Source: a bacterium
Lineage (GTDB): Bacteria; Auribacterota; JABMQX01
Assembly (NCBI GenBank): GCA_013203085.1
Contig: JABMQX010000269.1
Coordinates: 1-9,091 of the forward strand
Length of the DNA stretch: 9,091 nt
Direction of reading: 5' to 3'
How positions within the stretch are numbered: the stretch's first letter is position 1; each line of letters opens with the position of its first letter. Both the position numbers and the translations under genes were made by a program. Under the pieces are notes generated by a model. That model worked only from the letters and a program-made list of their open reading frames with translations. It had not been told where the DNA came from and made no database searches. This document shows positions 1 through 4,989 of this stretch, piece after piece.

Positions 1-248
1 ACTCCCGCAAAAACCTGCGCGTCATCGCCAGCCTTGATTTGAGCCGGATGGCGGACCCGGGCAAGCGCCCTGATAGAGACTACGCCGTCTCATGGGTCAA
101 GGCTTTTGGCAAGGGCCGTGTCTTCTACACGACGCTGGGGCATGAACCGAAGACGTACTGGAACCCGCTCTTTCTCCGGCACCTCCTCGCCGGCATCCAG
201 TTTGTCATGGGGGACATAGAGGGCAAAACAGCCCCGATCATGAAGTGA
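1..248 (+). CDS. ThuA-like domain protein, C-terminal end (5' truncated)
   Basis: Only the last 81 or so codons are present; the frame is open from base 3 and ends at TGA 246-248. The visible pattern is that of the C-terminus of ThuA/trehalose-utilisation-like domains (glutamine-amidotransferase-like fold): an aromatic 'VSWVKAFGKGRVFYTTLGH' stretch, then 'YWNPLFLRHLLAGIQFVMGD'. The GKGRVFY.TLGH block with a following W.NP and a final 'GIQ' helix is the family hallmark. ThuA-like domains are found in many secreted or sugar-related proteins, often as one module of a larger protein, so the substrate and any N-terminal domains cannot be told here. The gene converges on the DUF362 gene across a 368-bp gap. 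I see no transfer or damage signs; the truncation is the window edge. Family call fairly sure, function unknown. Confidence 0.8.
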   Translation, partial: SRKNLRVIASLDLSRMADPGKRPDRDYAVSWVKAFGKGRVFYTTLGHEPKTYWNPLFLRHLLAGIQFVMGDIEGKTAPIMK

Positions 249-376
249 CTTCTGGTAACCATCCAAGGCCGGTGGGCCGAGAACCACATGGCATACGGCC
301 AAGTGTGCTCGCGAGAGAGGCCGCTCAGACGAAAAACAGTTCTTCGGGACGGGGTAATGATAATGCCCCTGCGATC

Positions 377-410
377 TCCACGGAATGACAGATCTCGCAA
401 ACGCCGTGGA
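377..410. repeat. Inverted repeat TCCACGG / CCGTGGA
   Basis: TCCACGG at 377-383 is the exact reverse complement of CCGTGGA at 404-410, with 20 bases between. It could fold as a stem-loop in transcripts from either converging gene. There is no adjacent T-run. The spacing is long, so the pairing may be fortuitous. Confidence 0.3.
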
Positions 411-429
411 AAGCCACTGAGCTCACTGA

Positions 430-450
430 GCACGAGCGAGAAGCTCGTGC
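430..450. repeat. Perfect 8-bp stem-loop in convergent gap
   Basis: GCACGAGC (430-437) and GCTCGTGC (443-450) are perfect reverse complements around a five-base GAGAA loop. It is the most stable local hairpin in the convergent gap. It lies about 180 bases past both flanking stop codons and could block exonucleases or end transcription from both sides. No poly-T follows on either strand, so intrinsic termination is not supported directly. Just upstream the heptamer CACTGAG occurs twice (415-421 and 424-430), the second copy running into the stem. Confidence 0.45.
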
Positions 451-616
451 CAGGAGGCATCGATATTGGAAGTAACCTATGGACTGTCTGCGATCTGGGA
501 TTTCCGCCAGAGTACGTGGCGTGAAAAGCCTTTCTCTCGCTGTTGCTCGATAACGCGGCGACGTTAGGGAAATCGCCATCAGTGCACTGCCCCGTTACTG
601 GCGCATGCAACTGCGT

Positions 617-2269
617 TCACCGTGTGCTTGACAGCTCCATCAGCTTCACCAGTTCAATTCCCTTCCCCGTTCCCAAGTTGCGTGAATATTGCTTATCCTT
701 GGTATTGCTCCAGGTCTCGTGGGCCCCGAGGCTTTCCAGGCGAGCGACGTTCCCTTTGTGGTTCGGATCATAGAAGGTCCCCGAAGGTGGATCATTCGCC
801 AGTGCCGCTTCAACCAAATAGTCAACGGTCCCCGACCTATGGGGCGCGTCGTCCCATTCAGTTCGGAGGAAATCGAAGCCCACGGAATCAATTGCCACAG
901 GATCCTGTGAGGCAAAAAGACTCGAGGTCCAATCCCCGTTGAATGGTGGGCTTTTCCACTTTCGGGGGGCTCTCTCTTTCGCATGTTTTCCCGCGTAGAG
1001 TCCGTCAATCAGGTACAGAATAGTCTTGCCGCCGAGATGCTTGTGCCCCATCAGGTCAACCAGAGTCCTGTAATGTCCCATACCGGGTGTGTTGAACGGG
1101 AGGTCCTTGTGCATGTCGTAATAACCTGCGAATCGAGCGGGCTTCCTGGCCAGCGAGCCGTAATGGTTCTTCGCGCAGAGCGTAATACCGGCCTGATCGT
1201 TGTGGCTTTTGAGATTGGCCAGGTTGATCAGGTAACTGGCCTCGACATAGGACTGGGGGACATAGTCCGTTTTCTTGTCTGCGGCGTCGGGCGTGCTCCA
1301 GTAGAAAGGAACGGATGACGGCTTCGCAGCGGTACGGCCGAATTTCCCCAAGAACTCGAGATACCGCACTTCCGGAAACTCCTTGCGGCACATGTCGTAA
1401 TACTCATTCGGGAAATAGCACAGGGTATCTCCAACCGTAACATCGGCCTGTTTTGCCCCGACTTCGTTGACAAGTTGCCGCAACAGAGCGATGATCATTT
1501 GCGGGGAAGTGTTCATGTAATCGCGGCCTCTCAGGTTGTAATCCTCGACGTTCACCACTTCGCGTCTGCTCCAAACCTGGATACACCCCACGAAGTTGAC
1601 CTTGACGAGGATCTTTTCCCCCGACTCGTAGCCCACATTTCCCCTTCCATGCGTTTTATTGAAATGTTTGAAAAGTTTATCCCAGGCGGCGGCACTGTTT
1701 GTCTCGCCGGCGAGAGTTCGGATGGCGCGGGCCATCATTTGATCCACGACCGCCTGGTTCGTGTGAATGCTTTCCCACCAGTGTCCGTCTCCGGGGCCGC
1801 CCCAGTCGGTCGCATCAGGGTTGTGTGCCCAGACGACGCGTCCCGGGTAAATACCCTTTGCGACGCCTACTGGAGCGTTAGCCACCAGCTTATCGGCTGC
1901 CAGGGCCGTGTCATGCGTTGTGATGCACTCAGTCAAGCACACCGCCCCGATAGCAACGGCGACCATCACTACGCCGATCACGCAACGCGATCGTGCAAAG
2001 CTGCGTTTTGCTTTGCGAATGGCTGCGATCGAGACGGTCGCCCCTACAAGCCAAGTGACAAAGCCGGAGGCCAGCGGGAACGCCACTCGCTGACAGGGAT
2101 AAGTTGCCCGCGAGGGCTTCGGAAACACACGCACGAGGAACCATATCAGCGAGAGTAGTCCGATGATAGGGAACATCAACATGGACCAGTGACGTCTTCT
2201 TTTGCCTCCAGAGCGCTTAGCTGTTCTCGGGCCAACTGAGGGCATGTGTTCTCGTGTTGACAGCGGCAT
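617..2269 (-). CDS. DUF362 domain protein with three N-terminal membrane helices
   Basis: A 550-aa protein of unknown function in the DUF362 family. The basic N-terminus (KRSGGKRRRHW, 19-28) is followed by hydrophobic segments at about 31-48, 62-84 and 97-116. A 'PKPSRATYPCQR' motif joins the first two, a segment I recall from membrane-anchored DUF362 proteins. The DUF362 region spans about 135-545. Marks are 'ILVKVNFVG' (220-228), 'INLANLKSHNDQAGITL' then 'KNHYGS' (348-372), and 'DPVAIDSVGFDFLRTEW' (456-472). Three helices would place the large domain outside the membrane if the basic N-terminus is cytoplasmic. Many DUF362 proteins carry ferredoxin-like CxxCxxC clusters; none is present, and the cysteines (60, 96, 111, 115, 229, 284, 294, 365) are scattered. 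The start is ATG 2269, chosen for its AGGAGGT Shine-Dalgarno. The gene follows the smpB operon in the same direction but 396 bp away, so it probably has its own control. Family sure, role unknown. Confidence 0.88.
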   Translation of the reverse strand: MPLSTREHMPSVGPRTAKRSGGKRRRHWSMLMFPIIGLLSLIWFLVRVFPKPSRATYPCQRVAFPLASGFVTWLVGATVSIAAIRKAKRSFARSRCVIGVVMVAVAIGAVCLTECITTHDTALAADKLVANAPVGVAKGIYPGRVVWAHNPDATDWGGPGDGHWWESIHTNQAVVDQMMARAIRTLAGETNSAAAWDKLFKHFNKTHGRGNVGYESGEKILVKVNFVGCIQVWSRREVVNVEDYNLRGRDYMNTSPQMIIALLRQLVNEVGAKQADVTVGDTLCYFPNEYYDMCRKEFPEVRYLEFLGKFGRTAAKPSSVPFYWSTPDAADKKTDYVPQSYVEASYLINLANLKSHNDQAGITLCAKNHYGSLARKPARFAGYYDMHKDLPFNTPGMGHYRTLVDLMGHKHLGGKTILYLIDGLYAGKHAKERAPRKWKSPPFNGDWTSSLFASQDPVAIDSVGFDFLRTEWDDAPHRSGTVDYLVEAALANDPPSGTFYDPNHKGNVARLESLGAHETWSNTKDKQYSRNLGTGKGIELVKLMELSSTR

Positions 2270-2274
2270 TCTCT

Positions 2275-2281
2275 ACCTCCT
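2275..2281 (-). promoter_or_regulatory. Strong Shine-Dalgarno for the DUF362 gene
   Basis: The minus strand reads AGGAGGT followed by five bases (AGAGA) and then ATG at 2269. This near-complete anti-16S match fixes the start codon. Confidence 0.85.
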
Positions 2282-2408
2282 ATGGTGAATGTTTACTTCA
2301 TCGCACGCCTTGTCTCTTGGAGATCCGTCGTGAGGAGCTGTGGGAGGCCCAACAACAATCCCACGGACAAGGAAGACCATAACGCGCATCACGATCTACA
2401 GGCAATGG

Positions 2409-2450
2409 CCGGCTTCGAGAACCGGGAACTAAGTAACGGTTTCTCCGGTT
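2409..2450 (-). promoter_or_regulatory. Alternative stem-loops in the DUF362 leader
   Basis: Read on the minus strand, AACCGG (2450-2445) can pair with CCGGTT (2425-2420). The same CCGGTT can instead pair with AGCCGG (2414-2409) around a five-base CTCGA loop, using one G-U pair. The two folds exclude one another, the layout seen in attenuators. No T-run, leader peptide or known riboswitch core is recognisable. It lies 140 bases or more before the DUF362 start. A function is only a possibility. Confidence 0.25.
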
Positions 2451-2464
2451 GGAGAATGATAAGC

Positions 2465-2479
2465 CCCGCCATTGGCGGG
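2465..2479. repeat. Perfect 6-bp hairpin CCCGCC-ATT-GGCGGG
   Basis: CCCGCC (2465-2470) and GGCGGG (2474-2479) are exact reverse complements around a three-base loop. On the minus strand it lies about 190 bases after the smpB stop, and the next bases are GCTTATC, not a T-tract. It may mark the end of the smpB transcript or belong to the DUF362 leader. Confidence 0.35.
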
Positions 2480-2638
2480 CGACATAAGCACCTCAGCCCT
2501 CCAAGAATTCCTCAAGGCGAGTTCGAGTAGGCCGGCGTTTTCTTGTCTTCGTAAAGGGGGGCGTGGGCACGGTGCCAGGATTCCCGCACGGGCTGGGTCC
2601 GAGGCAAACTCCGCCATTCAAATACAGCCGCCGCCGCC

Positions 2639-2664
2639 GGGGCCGCGAGCATTTCCGGCGCCCC
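2639..2664 (-). terminator. GC-rich stem right after smpB, possible terminator
   Basis: GGGGC (2639-2643) pairs with GCCCC (2660-2664), extended by a CG/CG pair across a two-base bulge. It begins two bases past the smpB stop codon (2666-2668). The sequence beyond it on the minus strand is a GGC repeat rather than T-rich, so it is not a classical intrinsic terminator. Confidence 0.25.
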
Positions 2665-2665
2665 A

Positions 2666-3145
2666 TCAGCGGTGCGTCGTTCCGCGCTTTCCGGGCATTT
2701 TCTTGAGGGCTCTCCGGGCCTCCATGTCCGCCTCTTTCTGTCTGATGTTCTCCCTTTTATCGTAGAGCTTTTTTCCTCTGGTGAGAGCAAGCTCCACCTT
2801 CACTTTTCCCTTTTTGAAGTAAACCCGCAGGGGGATGAGTGAGAATCCCTTGAGGGAAGTCTTTCCCCAAAGCCTTCTTATCTGCTGCTTGTGGAGGAGG
2901 AGCTTTCGCGGGCGGAGGGGCTCGTGATTGTGGATGTTGCCCTGCTCATAGGAACTGATGTGGAAATTGTAAAGGAAAACCTCCATGTTTTGCACTCTCG
3001 CGAAACTATCGTTGAGATTGCCTTTGCTGAGGCGGAGTGATTTGACCTCCGTGCCCTGCAAGGCGATGCCCGCCTCAAGTTTCTCCAGGATGGTGTAGTT
3101 TCGCAGTGCTTTTCGGTTGGTTATGATGACTTTCACGTCGCTCAT
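2666..3145 (-). CDS. smpB: SsrA-binding protein SmpB
   Basis: SmpB binds tmRNA (SsrA) and delivers it to stalled ribosomes for trans-translation in the cytoplasm. The 159-aa length matches the family (about 150-160). Diagnostic segments are all present: 'NRKALRNYTILEKLEAGI' (10-28), 'LQGTEVKSLR' (29-38), 'NFHISSYEQGN' (60-70), 'HEPLRPRKLLLHKQQI' (74-89), 'GFSLIPLRVYF' (100-110), and the decoding tail 'LTRGKKLYDKRENIRQKE' (121-138) followed by a basic end. ATG 3145 overlaps the upstream gene's stop by four bases (ATGA). A GAGGG Shine-Dalgarno lies about nine bases upstream, inside that gene, which suggests translational coupling. Transcription probably starts at the promoter near 4797-4825. 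No ssrA was found in the gaps. Identity is very sure; the odd point is its exported, uncharacterised operon partner. Confidence 0.97.
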   Translation of the reverse strand: MSDVKVIITNRKALRNYTILEKLEAGIALQGTEVKSLRLSKGNLNDSFARVQNMEVFLYNFHISSYEQGNIHNHEPLRPRKLLLHKQQIRRLWGKTSLKGFSLIPLRVYFKKGKVKVELALTRGKKLYDKRENIRQKEADMEARRALKKMPGKRGTTHR

Positions 3146-4695
3146 GGCAGATTTCCCTCTACATCTCTTTTCCCCATCCTCTCTTTCCGAATCGCGTTTT
3201 GGCGCTGCACGCCAACCCCCGAAAGCGCCACGCCTGCGGCACTGTCCGGAAGCGACGCTGATGATGACGCCCGCTGGAAGGTAATCCCGCGAAGGCTCGT
3301 TCTTGCGATGACCAACTCCTCGATGAAAGGCAGCTTCAGAGTCAGGCTTCGATCATCCAAACCGACAATGCGGCCGAGAATGATGTCACCGTTCCAGAGG
3401 GAGACACGCGGCAAAAGCCTCCCTTTCGCGAGCACGCCATTGCGAGGCACCGCGAACGCGATGGAACGAACCTGGCCCTTATCAATAGCGGTTTCGATAG
3501 GCGAGTAAGGGCTTTTCAGGACGACGTCCTCGAAAATCTCGATGACCCGTCCGGAAACCCTGTCACCGTTGGAAAGAAGGACCATATCGAGGTCCCCCTT
3601 CGGTGCTACACCATCAATTGTGCCGACGAGCCGGCTGATCCTCAGGTCATCGAAAGCCGCTTTCCCCTCCGTATGGAGCAGGACATATTCGCCACGGCGG
3701 ATAGGGTTCGGATCGAAAAGACGCATCAGAATGTCGTTCCCGGACCAGAGGACAATCTCGCCGTTACGGGGATCGTACTCGGCTCTAAGGCGAACGAGGG
3801 AACCGGGGGACTTGACCCGTTCTCTCCAACCCTGATGCCTCCTTCCTCCGATAACCTTGTAAAAATAGACCTCTCTTCCCCGAAGCATGACCATATAAGC
3901 CAGTTGGCCGTACCGTGTGTCATATCTGGACGCAAAGAAGAGCAATCCGGCGTTCCGGGACTTGGTGACATCCATCACCCATTCATATCGCATCATTTCC
4001 TCTTGCACGACGCGAACGTAGGCACGACAGAATGGCAAGGGGCTTGCCTGCACGAACTGCCCTTTCTCCACTTTCCAGCCCCCGAGGACCGGCACAAGCC
4101 CCATTTCCCCCGGCGACGAGAAGTCGTTCTCGAATAGCGTGTCGTCCGGATGGTAAAAGCCGATTCCCGCGACTTCATCTCTCGGGATGGCGATCTCCTG
4201 TCCGGAAAGTGTCTTCGCCTCGACGGCATCCGGGTTCAGCCCTCTCACCTCGGCGCTGAAATAGCTTCCATCGGCAACATAAATCGCGTCGGACCGCTCT
4301 GGAGGGGAATTCGGGGGGCCTGCGAAAGATATTTCGGAGAAATTCTCCACCGGAAATTCGGCCCTTTCGCTGATGAGATCGAGCATGAATAAGACGTTCC
4401 CCTTTTCAATTGCCTCGACCGTTCCGGTCAGCTTGTCCCCATTCACGAACTTGACCGAGTCATGTGCTACATGAGAGGCGACGGGGAGAAGAACCGGACC
4501 CGAGGTGGGCGGCGCCGGCACCTGACTGTCGCCGGGAATCCATGCCGAACCGGAGACGTGCAAGGCCGGAAACAGCAGGACAAGAATCCACAGGATTGAC
4601 GAGTATGATGCCCTTGGAGGGCGAGGCAAAGCAATTCCTTGCTCCCGACGAAGCTGAGGGCTGTTGCCAACCCCGTTTTTTTCGCACCGTAGCAT
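3142..4695 (-). CDS. Secreted beta-repeat protein with a LamG/DUF1080-like central domain
   Basis: A protein of about 517 aa that I cannot name. A long basic N-terminus leads to a hydrophobic stretch at about 34-50 (ILWILVLLFPALHVSGSA), which looks like a signal peptide, so the product is probably exported. After a Pro-rich linker come two copies of a repeat of about 45 residues: 'VKFVNGDKLTGTVEAIEKG' (from 82) and 'AIYVADGSYFSAEVRGL' (from 138). A beta-rich domain at about 188-357 ('FENDFSS...GWKVEKGQFVQ...AGLLFFASRYD...FDDLRIS') resembles LamG/DUF1080 concanavalin-like sandwiches. Two more repeats follow, at about 372 ('VLLSNGDRVSGRVIEI') and 431 ('VSLWNGDIILGRIVGL'). Each repeat ends in a hydrophobic I.F-type strand. 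No catalytic motif is visible; binding or a cell-envelope role is a guess. Start ATG 4695 lies eight bases after GAGGAA; a GTG one codon earlier (4698) is possible. It overlaps smpB by four bases. Confidence 0.85.
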   Translation of the reverse strand: MLRCEKNGVGNSPQLRREQGIALPRPPRASYSSILWILVLLFPALHVSGSAWIPGDSQVPAPPTSGPVLLPVASHVAHDSVKFVNGDKLTGTVEAIEKGNVLFMLDLISERAEFPVENFSEISFAGPPNSPPERSDAIYVADGSYFSAEVRGLNPDAVEAKTLSGQEIAIPRDEVAGIGFYHPDDTLFENDFSSPGEMGLVPVLGGWKVEKGQFVQASPLPFCRAYVRVVQEEMMRYEWVMDVTKSRNAGLLFFASRYDTRYGQLAYMVMLRGREVYFYKVIGGRRHQGWRERVKSPGSLVRLRAEYDPRNGEIVLWSGNDILMRLFDPNPIRRGEYVLLHTEGKAAFDDLRISRLVGTIDGVAPKGDLDMVLLSNGDRVSGRVIEIFEDVVLKSPYSPIETAIDKGQVRSIAFAVPRNGVLAKGRLLPRVSLWNGDIILGRIVGLDDRSLTLKLPFIEELVIARTSLRGITFQRASSSASLPDSAAGVALSGVGVQRQNAIRKERMGKRDVEGNLP

Positions 4696-4703
4696 CACTT
4701 CAG

Positions 4704-4709
4704 TTCCTC
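4704..4709 (-). promoter_or_regulatory. Shine-Dalgarno for the beta-repeat protein
   Basis: The minus strand reads GAGGAA, then CTGAAGTG, then ATG at 4695. The spacing is eight bases to that ATG and five to the adjacent in-frame GTG (4698), so the ATG is slightly favoured. Confidence 0.6.
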
Positions 4710-4796
4710 AATGTGTCGGCAAGAGAACTTCGGAGGATTAGCTCGGCTTGAAGTAGCGTTCGCTTTCGCGACTCGCCGCTATCGCTCCTTTCATCT

Positions 4797-4825
4797 ATTA
4801 TATGCGGAGCCAGCGCCGGAATCAA
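4797..4825 (-). promoter_or_regulatory. Sigma70-type promoter for the repeat protein-smpB operon
   Basis: On the minus strand, TTGATT (4825-4820, 4/6 to TTGACA) is followed by exactly 17 bases and a perfect TATAAT (4802-4797). The predicted transcript start is near 4790, which gives an untranslated leader of about 95 bases. This is the best promoter match in the window and sits in the divergent gap, correctly placed and oriented. Its -35 box overlaps a 14-bp palindrome, which suggests repressor control. Confidence 0.72.
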
Positions 4826-4835
4826 TCGCGATTGA
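4822..4835. promoter_or_regulatory. 14-bp perfect palindrome over the -35 box (candidate operator)
   Basis: TCAATCGCGATTGA reads identically on both strands. It overlaps four bases of the minus-strand -35 element (4820-4825) and extends upstream. Its size and symmetry suit a homodimeric DNA-binding protein, which would block the repeat protein-smpB promoter. It could also affect the divergent gene, whose start is about 155 bases to the right. No regulator gene is in the window. Confidence 0.5.
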
Positions 4836-4901
4836 GAAGGGGGTGCGGCTCCACCCTCAGCCACCCGGAAGTGAGGCGCTGCACCCGCGCGGGGAATACG
4901 G

Positions 4902-4930
4902 TTGACGCAGGGCTTCGGGCGCGGCATTGT
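4902..4930 (+). promoter_or_regulatory. Weak candidate promoter for the propeller/GT-C pair
   Basis: TTGACG (4902-4907, 5/6 to the -35 consensus) is followed after 17 bases by CATTGT (4925-4930, only 3/6 to TATAAT). The start would be about 50 bases before the ATG at 4990. A perfect CCCGCGCGGG palindrome (4884-4893) lies just upstream. A GGGTGC/GCACCC pair (4841-4846 and 4881-4886) brackets the region before that. The -10 box is poor, so another sigma factor or an activator may be needed, or the call is wrong. Confidence 0.3.
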
Positions 4931-4989
4931 TATGGGTAGATGTTGAGGCAGTTGCGAAGGATGTTCCGATCAAGAGTGGGAAATAAAAA

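Larger units (their letters stand above)
249..616. other. Non-coding gap between converging genes
   Basis: This 368-bp stretch lies between the stop codons of the ThuA-like gene and the DUF362 gene. No reading frame in it resembles a protein; the longest minus-strand frame continues into the ThuA-like gene antisense and looks like a shadow. It contains a small GGCC-GGTG-GGCC hairpin (267-278), a 7-bp inverted repeat (377-410) and an 8-bp perfect hairpin (430-450). None is followed by a clear T-run on either strand, so a classical intrinsic terminator is not evident, although transcripts from both sides must end near here. I saw no tRNA or tmRNA. Confidence 0.6.
2270..2665. other. Gap between smpB and the DUF362 gene, with hairpins
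   Basis: This 396-bp stretch has no credible coding frame. Because smpB genes often sit next to ssrA, I looked for tmRNA on both strands: a tRNA-like T-arm, a CCA 3' end and a tag reading frame. I found none. It does hold a 6-bp hairpin (2465-2479), a set of three mutually complementary hexamers (2409-2450), a four-unit GCC run (2627-2638) and a GC-rich stem beside the smpB stop codon. A promoter for the DUF362 gene should lie here, but no convincing -35/-10 pair was visible. Confidence 0.55.

Noticed and set aside
125..610. Minus-strand open frame of 161 codons across the convergent gap
   Set aside because: It runs antisense into the ThuA-like gene, has no recognisable domain or ribosome site, and has a composition unlike the real genes.
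1475..2158. Plus-strand open frame of 227 codons inside the DUF362 gene
   Set aside because: It lies wholly antisense to a well-supported gene, with no family pattern; a shadow frame.
2405..2426. T-arm-like stem CCGGT / GCCGG on the minus strand
   Set aside because: The seven-base loop TCTCGAA does not fit the T-loop consensus and no other tRNA arms are nearby.
2627..2638. GCC trinucleotide run as a microsatellite
   Set aside because: Only four units in GC-rich DNA; too short to claim as a variable repeat.
2270..2665. Possible tmRNA (ssrA) gene next to smpB
   Set aside because: Neither strand shows a tRNA-like T-arm with TTCRANY loop, a matching acceptor stem with CCA, or a tag peptide frame.
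2472..2765. Plus-strand frame of 97 codons spanning the smpB 3' end
   Set aside because: Overlaps smpB antisense, lacks a ribosome site and is low-complexity over the GCC run.
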